A stretch of 64,000 nucleotides of DNA, from positions 975,331 to 1,039,330 of the forward strand of contig NZ_JACHFR010000002.1 of assembly GCF_014202035.1 (NCBI RefSeq). Reading direction: 5' to 3'. Position 1 is the first letter of the stretch, and each line of letters begins with the position of its first letter. Origin of the DNA: Treponema rectale (GTDB lineage: Bacteria; Spirochaetota; Spirochaetia; Treponematales; Treponemataceae). Under the pieces are notes generated by a model. That model ran no database searches, was not told the DNA's origin, and saw only the letters and a list, made by a program, of their open reading frames with translations. Both the position numbers and the translations under genes were made by a program. This document shows, piece by piece, positions 8,679 to 19,500 of the stretch.

Positions 8679-8900
8679 ATGCCGCACATTACAATTCAGA
8701 TGTATCCCGGGAGGGATGATCAGATTAAGAAACGTCTTGCAGAAGCAATCGTAGAAACTGCTTCCAGGGAACTTGAGCGTGGAAAGGAACATTTTTCAGT
8801 GAGCATTGTTGATGTTCCTCAGGATGAATGGAAAGAAAAGGTTTATGATAAGGTATTGAAAGACAGTAATACTTTTGTTAAGCCTGGATATACAATGTAA
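8679..8900 (+). CDS. 4-oxalocrotonate tautomerase family protein
   Basis: A 73-residue protein reading MPHITIQMYPGRDDQIKKRL from the ATG at 8679. That start, with GGGGGA upstream, is preferred over the ATG at 8664. It exposes Pro2 as the N-terminal residue after Met removal, which is the catalytic base of the tautomerase superfamily. The small beta-alpha-beta length (60-80) is typical, and such proteins assemble as hexamers or trimers. A second half with SVSIVDVPQDEWKEKVYDKV resembles the PptA/YdcE-like members. Substrate and pathway are unknown. It stands alone between repeat R2 and a convergent chemotaxis gene. Confidence 0.82.
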   Translation: MPHITIQMYPGRDDQIKKRLAEAIVETASRELERGKEHFSVSIVDVPQDEWKEKVYDKVLKDSNTFVKPGYTM

Positions 8901-8910
8901 AAAAAATACG

Positions 8911-8964
8911 AAAAAAATAAGGGACAGTTATTTCAAGATATAACCTGAAAATGACTGTCCCTTA
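8911..8964 (-). terminator. terminator of the chemotaxis receptor gene
   Basis: TAAGGGACAGT (8918-8928) pairs with ACTGTCCCTTA (8954-8964). On the minus strand the stem runs into a T-rich tract, so it would stop transcripts from the receptor gene. The plus side lacks a clear T-run. Confidence 0.65.
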
Positions 8965-8991
8965 CTTATGTCTGTAAAGGTATCAAAGGTA

Positions 8992-10794
8992 TCAGACCTT
9001 AAACTTTTTAACTTCAGTAATAAGCTGGTTTATGCTTGCTTTGTTTTCCATTGTAAGATCATTAACCGAAACAACAGATTTTGTAATCTGGTCAGCGCCG
9101 CTGGCCATTTCGTTCATGCCGCTGCTGATTTCCTGAGTAATGGTATTCATGTTTCTTGCTTCAGAGGTAATCTGAGAGCTTCCGTTCTGCATCTCAACTG
9201 AACTTGACTGAACTTTTTTAGTCAGGCCGTTCAGTGATTCAAGGGCATCCATTATTGTCTTACTCTGTTCAGTCTGAGACTCAATGTTTGTCCTGATGTT
9301 GTTTTCCTGAGAAGCAACTGTATTTACGCCGTTTTCTATAAGGGTGAATCTTGCAACTACATCTTCAGAATATGAGATGACTGCGGTGATGGAATCCTTG
9401 ATTTTTGTAAGGACTGCAGTAATGGTATTTGTCTGGGTTGCGGAATTTTCTGCAAGCTTTCTTACTTCATCTGCTACTACGGCAAATCCCTTACCGGTTT
9501 CTCCTGCATGAGCTGCTTCTATGGCTGCATTCATGGCAAGAAGGTTTGTCTGTGTTGCAATGTCCTGAATTACTTTACTTATTTCAAGAAGTCCTTCTGA
9601 TTCTTTTGCAACTTCCTGAATTGCCTCGGTAATTTTGTCCAGGGCAATCTTACCTGCCTGAGAGTTCTGTGTAAGGGTTTCTATATTCCTGCTGTTGCTT
9701 ACAAGGGTTTCTGCCACGGAATCAATGTTTTCGATGAGGCTCTGAATTGATTTTGAAGATTCATTTATATTGGATGTCTGTTCACCAATAAGTTCCGTAA
9801 GGGTGTTGATGCCTCCGGAAATCTGTTCCATGGTTGAACTTGTTTCCGTAACGCTTGCAGACTGGTTAATCGTCTGGTTTTTAATGCTGCGGATGTTTTC
9901 GGAGATTTCGTTTATGGCTGCGGAAGTTTCATTCATGTTTGCAGCAAGTTCAGTTCCTACGTTTTCAAGTGTGTGGGCCTGCTGAGTTACAGAGGTAACG
10001 AGAGTGTGGATTTTATCGAAGGTCTGGTTAAAGTAGTTTGCCATGTCTCCGATTTCGTCAGAAGAATTAATGTTTATTCTTTTTGTCAGGTCTCCGTCAC
10101 CTTCAGAGATATCTTTTAAGATTGCGGTAAATTTTTTTACAGGAACTGTAATGCTTCTTGTTATGAAGATGGCAATTATAATCAGTAAAAATGTAGAAAC
10201 GCTGCTTACTGTTGTAGAAACTGTAAAAAGACTGTGGGAGTCTTTGTCAATGGTTCCGATGTTCTGAGTTATATTTGAAACTTCTTCTTCAACAAAGGCA
10301 TTTACTTCGTCGTATATCTCTTCTGCAAAGGGATCGAATTTCTCCATGAATTCGTTTCCCTGCTCAGGTCCGTATTCAATATAGGCAGCAGCCATCTGTT
10401 TTCCAACTTCGTAAAAATTATTAAAAGACTGCAGTATGTTTTCCATTTGAGATACTTTTGCACTGTCATTTTTTGAGGAAAAGAAAGTCTTGTAGCCGTT
10501 TATGATCTGGCGGAAGGCCTGGGCGTGATCCTCTGCTTCATCGTATCCGTCGTCAAAACCTTCTGCACCTCTTGTGGCAGAAATATCCGTAAGCCACTGC
10601 TGTACCTGAATTACGTGTATCTGAAGCTCCTTTGCATTCAGGGCGTTTGGAAGTACTTCATGCTCTGTTTCGTGAGAAAGACTTCTGAAGGACATAGTGT
10701 TTATCAGTACTACTATAGAAAGAATGCTGATTACTACTATTGCGGCAGCATATCCACCGAAGATTTTAACGAAAAGTTTTGCCTTTAATTTCAT
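8992..10794 (-). CDS. methyl-accepting chemotaxis protein
   Basis: Transmembrane chemoreceptor signalling to CheA/CheW. The ATG at 10794 has AAGGA seven bases upstream and opens [20 protein letters not shown]; the frame extends 23 codons further up, without a good ribosome site. 600 residues: membrane segment about 10-32, a helical sensor region to about 185, a second membrane segment about 190-212, a HAMP domain ([20 protein letters not shown]), then the long signalling coiled coil. Its hairpin tip is [20 protein letters not shown] followed by [17 protein letters not shown]. No C-terminal pentapeptide tether for CheR is present. The ligand is unknown. It is a single gene with its own terminator. 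Confidence 0.95.
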   Translation of the reverse strand: MKLKAKLFVKIFGGYAAAIVVISILSIVVLINTMSFRSLSHETEHEVLPNALNAKELQIHVIQVQQWLTDISATRGAEGFDDGYDEAEDHAQAFRQIINGYKTFFSSKNDSAKVSQMENILQSFNNFYEVGKQMAAAYIEYGPEQGNEFMEKFDPFAEEIYDEVNAFVEEEVSNITQNIGTIDKDSHSLFTVSTTVSSVSTFLLIIIAIFITRSITVPVKKFTAILKDISEGDGDLTKRININSSDEIGDMANYFNQTFDKIHTLVTSVTQQAHTLENVGTELAANMNETSAAINEISENIRSIKNQTINQSASVTETSSTMEQISGGINTLTELIGEQTSNINESSKSIQSLIENIDSVAETLVSNSRNIETLTQNSQAGKIALDKITEAIQEVAKESEGLLEISKVIQDIATQTNLLAMNAAIEAAHAGETGKGFAVVADEVRKLAENSATQTNTITAVLTKIKDSITAVISYSEDVVARFTLIENGVNTVASQENNIRTNIESQTEQSKTIMDALESLNGLTKKVQSSSVEMQNGSSQITSEARNMNTITQEISSGMNEMASGADQITKSVVSVNDLTMENKASINQLITEVKKFKV

Positions 10795-10974
10795 TTTGAA
10801 TCCTTGTTTCTGTGTGTAACTGGTGATTAACACGGATACAATATCAGTGTTAGTTTTTACCATAATATTTAATACTAATATTCTAATTCAGGAATTCTCA
10901 TTTATAAAGTGAACGGTGTATAAAACTGCATAGTTTCAAGTAAGAGCGTTTTTTTTTACTATTTTGCTGTATGG

Positions 10975-11016
10975 AGAAAAAAAAGAACCGCATTATCACT
11001 GAAGATACTGCGGTCC
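10975..11016 (-). terminator. terminator of leuB
   Basis: On the minus strand GGACCGCA (11009-11016) pairs with TGCGGTTC (10985-10992), with two G-T pairs, followed by a run of eight T. It lies 55 bases after the leuB stop codon. Confidence 0.8.
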
Positions 11017-11070
11017 TTTTATCAGTTTGCATATGGAATGCTTTTTTTCTGTCTTTTTTACTCGGGAAAA

Positions 11071-12165
11071 TTATTTGTTCAGGTATTCAACTACAAGTTC
11101 ACCCATCTTTTTTGTTCCCACAAGTTTGCCTGCAGCCTTTACTTCTGCAAGGTGGCTTCCGGCAATGTCTCCGGTGCGGTATCCTGCATCAAGAACATCG
11201 TTTACAGCCTTTTCAATAGCCTTTGCTTCTGTTTCAAGACCGAAACTGTAGCGTAAAAGCATTGCGGCACTGAGGATTGTTGCAAGAGGGTTTGCAAGGT
11301 CTTTACCTGCGATGTCTGGAGCAGAACCGTGGATAGGTTCATAAAGTCCAGGACCTGTTCCGTCACCAAGGGAAGCAGAAGCAAGCATACCGATTGAACC
11401 TGTAATCTGTGAAGCTTCATCAGAAAGAATGTCACCGAACATGTTGCTTGTTGCAATTACGTCAAACTGACGCGGGTTGCGAACCATCTGCATTGATGCG
11501 TTGTCAATGTAAAGGTATGAGAGGGTTACGTCAGGGTAATCCTTCTTTACATCCTCAGCTACACGGCGCCAGAGCTGTGATGAATTAAGGATGTTTGCCT
11601 TGTCTACGACGCAGAGTCTCTTCTGGCGTTTCTGAGCATATTCAAATCCCATGCGTACGATGCGTTCAATTTCTGGACGGGTGTATTTTTCTGTATCCCA
11701 TGCAGTGTTCTGGTCTTCAGAAGTTCCTCTTTCTCCGAAGTAGATACCGCCGGTAAGTTCGCGTACGATAAGGATATCAAGTCCGTCTCCTACGATTTCA
11801 TCCTTAAGAGGGCAGGCGTCTTTGAGCTGCTTCCACATAACTGCAGGACGAAGGTTTGCAAATACTTTCATTCCTCCGCGAAGTCCGAGAAGGGCTTTTT
11901 CCGGACGGAGTTCAGAAGCGAGATTATCCCATTTCGGACCGCCTACTGCACCGAGAAGGGCTGCATCGCTGTCCAGGGCAATCTTAAGCTGTTCTTCCGG
12001 AAGAGGTTTTCCAAACTGATCGATGGCAGAACCTCCTGCGATAACTTTTGTGTAATTCCATTTGTGGCCGAATTTTTTTGCAACTGAATCAAGTACGTTT
12101 ACGGCTTCTGCAACAACGTCAGGACCGATTCCGTCTCCGGGAATAAGTGCAATAGTCTTTTCCAT
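11071..12165 (-). CDS. leuB: 3-isopropylmalate dehydrogenase
   Basis: Oxidises and decarboxylates 3-isopropylmalate with NAD+, the third step of leucine synthesis. 364 residues, full length. Seen: the N-terminal IALIPGDGIGPDVV; GAVGGPKWDNL; the substrate-binding LLGLRGGMKVFANLRP; DILIVRELTGGIYFGERG; the metal-binding SNMFGDILSDEAS; and the cofactor loop EPIHGSAPDIAGKDLANP. The GPKWD and RELTGG signatures separate it from isocitrate dehydrogenase. No other leu genes lie within reach, so leucine genes are scattered here. It has its own terminator; its upstream spacer (12166-12313) is A/T-rich and should carry its promoter. Confidence 0.95.
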   Translation of the reverse strand: MEKTIALIPGDGIGPDVVAEAVNVLDSVAKKFGHKWNYTKVIAGGSAIDQFGKPLPEEQLKIALDSDAALLGAVGGPKWDNLASELRPEKALLGLRGGMKVFANLRPAVMWKQLKDACPLKDEIVGDGLDILIVRELTGGIYFGERGTSEDQNTAWDTEKYTRPEIERIVRMGFEYAQKRQKRLCVVDKANILNSSQLWRRVAEDVKKDYPDVTLSYLYIDNASMQMVRNPRQFDVIATSNMFGDILSDEASQITGSIGMLASASLGDGTGPGLYEPIHGSAPDIAGKDLANPLATILSAAMLLRYSFGLETEAKAIEKAVNDVLDAGYRTGDIAGSHLAEVKAAGKLVGTKKMGELVVEYLNK

Positions 12166-12313
12166 AGTCTATTTCCTCTTTATATAGTTTATTTTATTCA
12201 ATCCACATTATAGTGATTTTTAATATTGCGTAAAGTAAAATAAAAGAATTGTAGTGTTGCATTTTATGCAATATTCATCTCTGTATTTTTCACGATAAAT
12301 TCAGTCTGTAAGA

Positions 12314-12342
12314 TTGAGTCAGCAAAAAAAAATTGTTATACT
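12314..12342 (+). promoter_or_regulatory. sigma-70-type promoter of valS
   Basis: TTGAGT at 12314-12319 and TATACT at 12337-12342 are spaced by exactly 17 bases. Initiation near 12349 would leave a short leader with GAGGT just before the ATG at 12367. Confidence 0.7.
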
Positions 12343-12366
12343 AACAAGAATAATCATGAGGTTAAA

Positions 12367-15105
12367 ATGAAGGGTATTGAATTAGAAAAAGCTTATAATC
12401 CAAAAGATTTTGAAGACAGAATTTACAGGGACTGGGACTCAAAAGGATATTTCCGCCCGGCATCAGATGAGCAGTCACCTGTTCATCACACTTATCTTGA
12501 TAACTCAAAAAATGCAGCGGTCTCAAAATACACTGTTGTAATTCCTCCGCCAAACGTAACCGGCGTTCTTCATATGGGACATGGTCTTAATAATACTTTG
12601 CAGGATATCGTAGTCCGCTACCACCGCATGAAGGGAGACAATACCCTCTGGATTCCTGGAACTGACCACGCCGGAATTGCTACTCAGAACGTAGTAGAGC
12701 GTGCCCTTAAAAAAGAAGGAAAATCCCGCAACGATCTTGGCCGGGAAAAGTTTATAGAACGTACATGGGAAGTTACTCATGAGCATCATGACACTATCGT
12801 AAAGCAGCAGAAAAAACTGGGTAATTCCGTAGACTGGAACCGTGAACGCTTTACTTATGATGAAGGTCTTTCAAAAGCTGTTCGTGATGTATTTGTTACC
12901 CTGTATGAACGCGGACTTATGTATAAAGGTCAGCGTCTTGTAAACTGGTGCCCGCGCTGCGGTACTGCCCTTGCTGATGATGAAGTTGACCACGTAGATA
13001 CACAGGGTGCAATGTATCATCTTTATTATGAATATGCTGACGGAAGCGGAAAAATTGAAGTAGCTACAACCCGTCCTGAAACTTTTTTCGGAGATACGGC
13101 AGTTGCAGTAAACCCTTCTGATGAACGCTATACTGCTCTTGTAGGCAAAATGCTTAAGCTTCCTCTTACCGGTAAGGAAATTCCTATCATTGCAGATGAA
13201 TATGTAGACAAGGAATTCGGAACCGGTATGGTAAAGATTACTCCGGCTCATGATCCTAATGACTGGGAAGTTGGTAAGCGTCATAATCTTGAAGTAATCA
13301 ACCTTCTTAATCCGGATGGAACCCTTAACGAAAATGTTCCTGAAAAATACCGGGGACTTAAATGTGAACAGGCACGCAAGCTTGTAATAGAAGATCTTAC
13401 AGCAGCAGGACTGTTCAAGGGTGAAGAAAAAATGGTTCACTCTGTAGGTCACTGTTACCGCTGTAAGACGGTTGTTGAACCTTATCTTTCTTACCAGTGG
13501 TTTGTAAAAATGAAGCCTCTTGCCGATAAGGCCCTTAAAGCATGGCGTGACGGAGAAATCGTATTCTATCCCCGCAAGTGGGAAAACACCTACTGCCGCT
13601 GGCTTGAAAATATCCGTGACTGGTGTATCAGCCGTCAGATCTGGTGGGGTCACAGAATTCCTGCATGGTACTGTGAATGTGGAGAAACAATCGTAAGCCG
13701 TGAAGATCCGGTCTGCTGTCCTAAATGCGGTGCCGGTGCAGATAAGCTTAAGCAGGATCCTGATGTTCTTGATACCTGGTTCTCAAGCTGGCTCTGGCCT
13801 TTCAGTACACTGGGCTGGCCTGAAACTACGGAAGACCTTAAGGCTTTCTATCCGACAACGGCTCTTGTTACTGCCTATGACATCATCTTCTTCTGGGTTG
13901 CCCGCATGATTATGGCAGGCCTGGAATTTACAGGAAAGGCTCCGTTTAAAGACATTTATATTCATGGTCTTGTACGTGATAAGCAGGGCCGCAAGATGTC
14001 AAAGTCTCTCGGTAACGGAATCGATCCTCTGGAAATTATTGACCAGTATGGTGCAGATGCTCTTAAGTTTACCCTTTCTTTCCTCTGTGCCCAGGGTCAG
14101 GATATTCTTGTAGATAATGATTCTTTCAAGATGGGATCAAAATTCTGTAATAAAATCTGGAATGCAAGCCGTTATATTCTCGGTAATCTTGAGGGCCGTA
14201 CCCTTATTCCTGTAAAGGATGAAGAACTTACGGAACTTGACCGCTGGATTTATTCTGAACTTAATAAAGCTGCATCTGCTGCCCGTGAAGCTCTTGATAA
14301 TTACCGCTATAACGATGCTTCAAGTGCTGTTTATGAATTCTTCTGGAATGAATTCTGTGACTGGTATGTAGAAGCAACAAAACTCAGTTTCTGGCATGGT
14401 GACGAGCATGAAAAGGACAGGGCAGTGTCTGTTCTTCTTAACATACTTGAGGAATCACTGCGCCTTATGCATCCGTTTGTTCCTTTTGTAACGGAAGAAA
14501 TTTATTCAAAGCTTCCTCTTGCTCAGATTGTAGAAAACAGAAAGAAGGCTGGAAACTGCAGCGTACTCAGCAATTCTGTTTACGACGGAATGCTTATCAA
14601 TGCTCCTTATCCTGAACCTGGTGCAGGCCGTGAAGATAAGAATATCTCACTTCGTTTTGATTCCCTTAAAGAAATAATCGGAAAGGTTCGTGCCCTCCGT
14701 ACTGAATGTGGAATTGAACCTGCTGCAAAAATTAATGTTGCCCTTAAGATAGAAAAAGGCAGCAGTGCAGAAGTTGCCCGTGAAAAATCAGACATGATGA
14801 GTCTTCTTGCAGGACTTTCAAAAGTTGAATTTATTGATAAGACTCCTGAAAAGGCAATCGGTACTGTAGGAAGCGGATTTGAAGCCTTCCTTCTTGTTGA
14901 TGAGAACATTAATAAGGATCAGCTTAAGACCCGCTTTACAAAAGAAATAGAAAAAGCTCAGAAGTCATGCCAGATGAGTCAGAATAAGCTTAACGGAAAC
15001 TTTGCAAAAAATGCTCCGGCAGAAGTTGTTCAGCAGGAACGTGACCGTCTTGCAGAAAGTCAGCAGCGTATAGAAAAGCTCGAAGGTTATCTTAAGAGCC
15101 TGTAA
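12367..15105 (+). CDS. valS: valyl-tRNA synthetase
   Basis: Class I synthetase charging tRNA-Val. 912 residues, within the usual 870-950. The HIGH-type motif is HMGH in PPPNVTGVLHMGHGLNNTLQ, and the KMSKS loop is GRKMSKSLGNGIDP. An editing (CP1) domain lies between, with VATTRPETFFGDTAVAV. Two cysteine clusters, WCPRCGTAL (about 195) and CECGETI with CCPKCG (about 440-460), suggest zinc sites. The WISRQIWWGHRIP-type stretch appears as CISRQIWWGHRIPAWY. The C-terminal 60 residues are the coiled-coil arm typical of ValRS. It heads a plus-strand run with the HD protein and rnhA. Confidence 0.97.
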   Translation: MKGIELEKAYNPKDFEDRIYRDWDSKGYFRPASDEQSPVHHTYLDNSKNAAVSKYTVVIPPPNVTGVLHMGHGLNNTLQDIVVRYHRMKGDNTLWIPGTDHAGIATQNVVERALKKEGKSRNDLGREKFIERTWEVTHEHHDTIVKQQKKLGNSVDWNRERFTYDEGLSKAVRDVFVTLYERGLMYKGQRLVNWCPRCGTALADDEVDHVDTQGAMYHLYYEYADGSGKIEVATTRPETFFGDTAVAVNPSDERYTALVGKMLKLPLTGKEIPIIADEYVDKEFGTGMVKITPAHDPNDWEVGKRHNLEVINLLNPDGTLNENVPEKYRGLKCEQARKLVIEDLTAAGLFKGEEKMVHSVGHCYRCKTVVEPYLSYQWFVKMKPLADKALKAWRDGEIVFYPRKWENTYCRWLENIRDWCISRQIWWGHRIPAWYCECGETIVSREDPVCCPKCGAGADKLKQDPDVLDTWFSSWLWPFSTLGWPETTEDLKAFYPTTALVTAYDIIFFWVARMIMAGLEFTGKAPFKDIYIHGLVRDKQGRKMSKSLGNGIDPLEIIDQYGADALKFTLSFLCAQGQDILVDNDSFKMGSKFCNKIWNASRYILGNLEGRTLIPVKDEELTELDRWIYSELNKAASAAREALDNYRYNDASSAVYEFFWNEFCDWYVEATKLSFWHGDEHEKDRAVSVLLNILEESLRLMHPFVPFVTEEIYSKLPLAQIVENRKKAGNCSVLSNSVYDGMLINAPYPEPGAGREDKNISLRFDSLKEIIGKVRALRTECGIEPAAKINVALKIEKGSSAEVAREKSDMMSLLAGLSKVEFIDKTPEKAIGTVGSGFEAFLLVDENINKDQLKTRFTKEIEKAQKSCQMSQNKLNGNFAKNAPAEVVQQERDRLAESQQRIEKLEGYLKSL

Positions 15106-15133
15106 TCGCGGAAGCCTGATTTAAGGAGGACTT

Positions 15134-15751
15134 ATGGCTAAGAAAAAGTATGAAATGGCTGTTGATAAGCCCAGCAGCATGGATACAGCCCACATGCTTC
15201 AGTTGAACAATACATACGTTGCTCCTTACATTCAGATTGCAACGAATTTAATCGGTAAGCAGAGATTTGCCGGCGGAAACATGTTCCGTCATCAGATAGA
15301 TACCTTCGGAATCCTGATTGATTACGGTTACATGGATCCTGTTCTGCTTAAGGCAAGTCTTGTGCATGACGTCATAGAAGATATTCCCGGATTTGATGCA
15401 TCTCTTATAGAAAAAGCTGATGCTGACGGTCCGGAAGTTCTGTCGCTGGTGAATGAAGTAACGAAAAAGCAGGGACAGCTTAAGAATGAATATCTGCGGG
15501 GAATTATTGAGAATGGAAGTTATCGGGCAAAGCTTTTAAAATGTGCTGACAGAATCAGTAACATGATAAGCCTTGGTTTTGTTACCAGTTCAGAGTTTAT
15601 TGACCGCTACTGTAATGAAACTGAGTATTATATTCTTCCGATAGCAATTGAAGTTGACTATAACATGTATCAGGAAATCCTTAATCTTGTTATGACCCGC
15701 AGAAAGTATCTTGAGGATTCCGGCTATTACGATAGAAAAAAAGACGAGTAG
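15134..15751 (+). CDS. HD-domain protein related to the RelA/SpoT hydrolase domain
   Basis: 205 residues, led by AAGGAGGAC before the ATG. The HD signature is LLKASLVHDVIEDIPG with an upstream His in NMFRHQID and a downstream ADRISNM, the order (H...HD...D) of the metal-dependent phosphohydrolases. The HDVIED context is closest to the ppGpp hydrolase domain of RelA/SpoT proteins. No synthetase, TGS or ACT domain follows, so it could be a stand-alone alarmone hydrolase of the MESH1 kind or another nucleotide phosphohydrolase. It lies 28 bases after valS and six before rnhA, so the three are likely one transcript. The activity is inferred from the motif alone. Confidence 0.75.
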   Translation: MAKKKYEMAVDKPSSMDTAHMLQLNNTYVAPYIQIATNLIGKQRFAGGNMFRHQIDTFGILIDYGYMDPVLLKASLVHDVIEDIPGFDASLIEKADADGPEVLSLVNEVTKKQGQLKNEYLRGIIENGSYRAKLLKCADRISNMISLGFVTSSEFIDRYCNETEYYILPIAIEVDYNMYQEILNLVMTRRKYLEDSGYYDRKKDE

Positions 15752-15757
15752 ATTTTT

Positions 15758-16207
15758 ATGTCAGAAGAAATAGTAATTTATACAGACGGTGGCTGTCTTG
15801 GAAATCCCGGGCCGGGCGGCTGGGGGTGTGTCATTCTTGACGGTGAAAATGAAAACAGACTTTCCGGCGGAGAAGCTCAGACTACAAATAACCGTATGGA
15901 ATTAAGTGCTGCAATCAATGCGCTGGATGCAGTTGTAAAAAATCCTCAGTGGGTTTCAAAAAAAATCTGTGTATATTCCGACAGTCAGTATGTAAAGAAC
16001 GGAATTACTTCCTGGATAAATAACTGGAAGAAAAACGGATGGCGTACGGCTGCAAAAAAGCCTGTTCTTAATAAGGAACTGTGGCTTGCCCTTGATGAAC
16101 TTTATAATCAGCTGAATATTGAATGGAAATGGGTTAAAGGTCATGCGGGTTTTAAATACAACGAAATCTGTGATCAGTTATGTAAGTCAGAAATGTCTAA
16201 GTTTTAG
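15758..16207 (+). CDS. rnhA: ribonuclease HI
   Basis: Cuts the RNA strand of RNA-DNA hybrids. 149 residues, the family's normal length. The metal-binding carboxylates are visible: Asp in IYTDGGCLGNPGPGGWG, Glu in NNRMELSAAINAL, Asp in VYSDSQYVKNGI, and a C-terminal Asp in EICDQLCKSEM, with the His of WVKGHAGFKYNE. The basic handle WINNWKKNGWRTAAKKPV is present. It begins six bases after the HD gene with no strong ribosome site, which suggests coupling to upstream translation. Confidence 0.95.
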   Translation: MSEEIVIYTDGGCLGNPGPGGWGCVILDGENENRLSGGEAQTTNNRMELSAAINALDAVVKNPQWVSKKICVYSDSQYVKNGITSWINNWKKNGWRTAAKKPVLNKELWLALDELYNQLNIEWKWVKGHAGFKYNEICDQLCKSEMSKF

Positions 16208-16221
16208 ATTTTAAAATGCAG

Positions 16222-16259
16222 CAGGGAATTGCCCGTCAGGACAGTCCCCTGTTTTTTTT
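16222..16259 (+). terminator. terminator after rnhA
   Basis: CAGGGA and TCCCCTG can pair across about 18 bases, followed by a run of eight T. It ends the valS-HD-rnhA run and faces the convergent efflux operon. Confidence 0.6.
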
Positions 16260-16267
16260 AGCAGTAT

Positions 16268-16549
16268 TTATTCTGATTTAACGAAAAATACTTTTATTCC
16301 TTCATCAGGAAATTTTTCTTTTACTGCAGCAATGATTTTTTTTACCGCAGTTTTTTCTTCGTCTTCAATATAGCTTATCATTAGAAAATTTGTTTCAGGC
16401 CATGTTGCCGTTCCTAATTTATAGCTTGATTTTCCACGTCCGGTAACAAGAGGCACGGTTGTGTAAAGTATTCCCGGAATATTTTCTTCAAGTACTTCAA
16501 TTATGTCATCCTGAACGGACTGGTTTGCAATTATTTCTGCCCTGTACAT
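16268..16549 (-). CDS. small PII-like protein associated with an RND efflux pump (PG0541-like)
   Basis: The ATG at 16549, with AGGAGG seven bases upstream, gives a 93-residue protein starting MYRAEIIANQSVQDDIIEVL; an in-frame start 17 codons further up lies inside the pump gene and is less likely. The pattern (a ferredoxin-like fold with IPGILYTTVPLVTGRGKSS in the position of the PII T-loop, then NFLMISYIEDEEKTAVKKII) fits the small transporter-associated PII-like family found next to RND pumps. It starts directly after the pump's stop codon and shares its transcript. A role in sensing or tuning the pump is inferred from this position only. Confidence 0.72.
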   Translation of the reverse strand: MYRAEIIANQSVQDDIIEVLEENIPGILYTTVPLVTGRGKSSYKLGTATWPETNFLMISYIEDEEKTAVKKIIAAVKEKFPDEGIKVFFVKSE

Positions 16550-16550
16550 T

Positions 16551-19500
16551 TTAATCCTCCTGTGTAACTTCAGCTTCAGGCTGTTCCGTTTTTCCTTCAA
16601 GTAAAACCCTGATGTGGCTTTTCTGAGTTTTCTTTTCCTTCATGATGAGGGAATAAAGAACTGGAATAAAGAACAGAGTAACGAAAGTAGAAGAGGTAAG
16701 TCCTCCTACAACAGCAACTCCTATAGGCTGAACCATTGCGGCACTTCCGCTTGTAGCAAAACACATCGGCAGCATTCCGAGAATTGTAGTAAGGGTTGTC
16801 ATAAGAACTGGACGCAGACGGCTTGCACCTGCTTCAAGACAGGCTTCCTTTTTCTTGTAGCCTCTGTCTATGAGGAGGTTTGTATAGTCAACAAGAATGA
16901 TACCGTTGTTTACTACGATACCTACAAGCATGATCAGTCCTACGGCACTTACCATGGAAATAGCCTGACCTGTTATTTTGTATATTCCTACTACACCGAT
17001 TACAAGGAACGGAATCGTACAGAGGTTGATGAGAGGTGCCTTAAAACTTTCGTAAGTTCCGGCCATTACTCCGAATACCAGCAGGACTGCCATAAGGATA
17101 ATGCTGCCGTAAGTTTTGCTCTGGTCCTGCATGCTCTGCCAGGTTCCGTCGTAAGTAATGTTTACGTTATCAGGAATAATGAAGGTAGAAGCTATTTCTT
17201 CTTTAAGAAGGTTTTCTACTTCACGGGCATTTGCATTTGAAACAATGTCAGCACTTACAGTAACGACGCGGGTCTGGTTTTCGCGCTTGATGCTTACAGG
17301 TCCCAGGCCTTTTTTTACTTCTGCAAAGTTTGCAACGCTTACCTTGCCGTTTGTTCCCGTTACATAAATCTGTTCAAGGTCAATGACTTTCTGCTTGTCA
17401 GAATCCTGATACATGATTTTTACGGAATACTCTTTTCCGTTGTCACGGTAGGTTGTTGAAGTAACACCGTTGATGGCATAGTTGATTTCTTTTGCAACTG
17501 TAGTTACGTTGACGCCGAAGGAATAAGCTCTCTGTCTGTCGATTACAACTTCAACTTCAGGAACTCCTTCTTCCGTGTCAATACTTACTTCTCCGATGTC
17601 GCTTATGGATTCCATTACTTCACGAACCTGAGAAGCAACGGAAAGTGCATCATTGAGGGAATCAGACTTGATTTTAAGTACAAGATCGCTTCCCGTCATC
17701 TGTCTCATCATGCCCTGAGAAAAGTTGAATCTTACTCCGGCAAAATCGTTGAAGTGGGCGCGGAGTTTCTGCTGTATGGTTGCGGCTGTATCAATCTGAC
17801 TGTCACTGTCCGGCAGTTTTATTTCTATGCTTCCCTTGTAGGAAGAAGAAGTGCCTCTTCCAGTACCGATGCTTGTAATGATGTTTGTATATCCTTTAAT
17901 TTCATCCTTGCAGATCTGTTCAAGAGTTGTCATTACCTGTGCTGTTTCGCTTAAGGTTGTTCCTGTAGGAAGGGTTGCAGTTACTGTAACGCTGTCGTCA
18001 CTTCCTGAAGGCATCATGTTGATTCTTAAAGTTGGAATGAAAGCAAATGAAACTGCAAGAACGCTTACACAGATTATGACTGTAACTGCACGATGGTTAA
18101 GGGCTGCATTGAGTGCTTTTCTGTATGCTCTTGTAACGGCATTAAGCGGAATATCCAGCAGTTCGTAGAATTTGCGAAGAGGCTTGAATTTAACAGGCTT
18201 TTCTTTTCTGTTGGACAGCGGAAGAAATTTTCCTGCAAGAACCGGAACAAGGAAGATGGCTACGAACAGTGATGAAATAAGTGCGATTACTACTGTAAAG
18301 ATAATTCCCTTGAACATCTGTCCCATCATTTCCAGATCCTTAAGGAAGAACAGGAACGGTATGAATACACATATGGTTGTAAGGTTTCCGGATACGACGG
18401 ACATTACCATTTCACTGGAGCCGAGTTCTGCTGCGACTTTAGGTTTTGCACCGCGGGTTCTGTAGACGTAGATGTTTTCAATCATAACGATGGAAGCATC
18501 TACAATCATTCCTACTCCGAGAATAAGTCCTGTCAGGGTCATCATGTTCAGTGTGATTCCTGCCATGCTCATGCACAGCATTGTAATTACAAGAGAAAGA
18601 GGAATGCTGATTGCAATGATGATTGTGGACTTAAAGTTTTTCAGGAAGAGGAAAAGAATTATTACGGCAAGCAGAAGTCCTTCGTAACAGCTTTCTATAA
18701 GAGTGTTGATTGTGTCCCTGATGGAATCAGTAGTGTCAGAAACAATCTCAAGAGAAACATCTGCCGGAATTGCTTCTTCTATTTCTTTCATTTTTTCATA
18801 GACTGCATTTGCAACAGTTACGCTGTTTTTTCCGGACTGTTTGCTGACGCTGATGTATACGCCCGGGAGGCTGTTGATGTAAACTTCACTGGTCTTATCT
18901 TCGTAGCCGAGTTCTGCAGTTCCGATGTCAGAAAGTTTTACGACATATCCGTTTACTTCCGTAATGATTGTATTTCTGATTTCTTCGATACTTGAAAATT
19001 CCCCTGTCGTGCGGATTGAATAGTCTGTGGTACCTTCCGTTATTTTACCGCCGCCAAGTTCAAGGTTCTGTTTTGCAAGGGCAGTGTTTACGTCTGTAAT
19101 TGTAAGTCCGTATGCTGCAAGACGGTTCTGGCTCAGTTCAATTCGTACTATTTTAGAACGGCCTCCGTATACAGAAGCTTCTGCAACGCCGTCTGTCTGT
19201 TCAATAAGGTCTGTTATTGTATCTTCTGCGATGACTTTAAGATCATCAACGGAACGGTTGCCTTTTACTGCAAGACGGATTATAGGCATGCTGTCACTGT
19301 CCATCTTAAAGATGCTTGGAGAATCACAGTCATCCGGCAGGGATTTTGAAACACGGTCCAGTTTGTCCCTTACATTGTTTGTAGCAATATCAAGGTCTGT
19401 TCCGTAATTGAATTCAAGTGAAATAGTAGAAGAACCTTCCGAAGAAGTACTGGTCAAGTTCTTAAGGCCGCTTACGCTGATAAGCTGGGCTTCAAGAATT

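Noticed and set aside
12871..13653. 260-codon frame antisense to valS
   Set aside because: valS is unmistakable with all motifs, and the antisense product has low-complexity, unlikely composition. It is a shadow of the codon bias.
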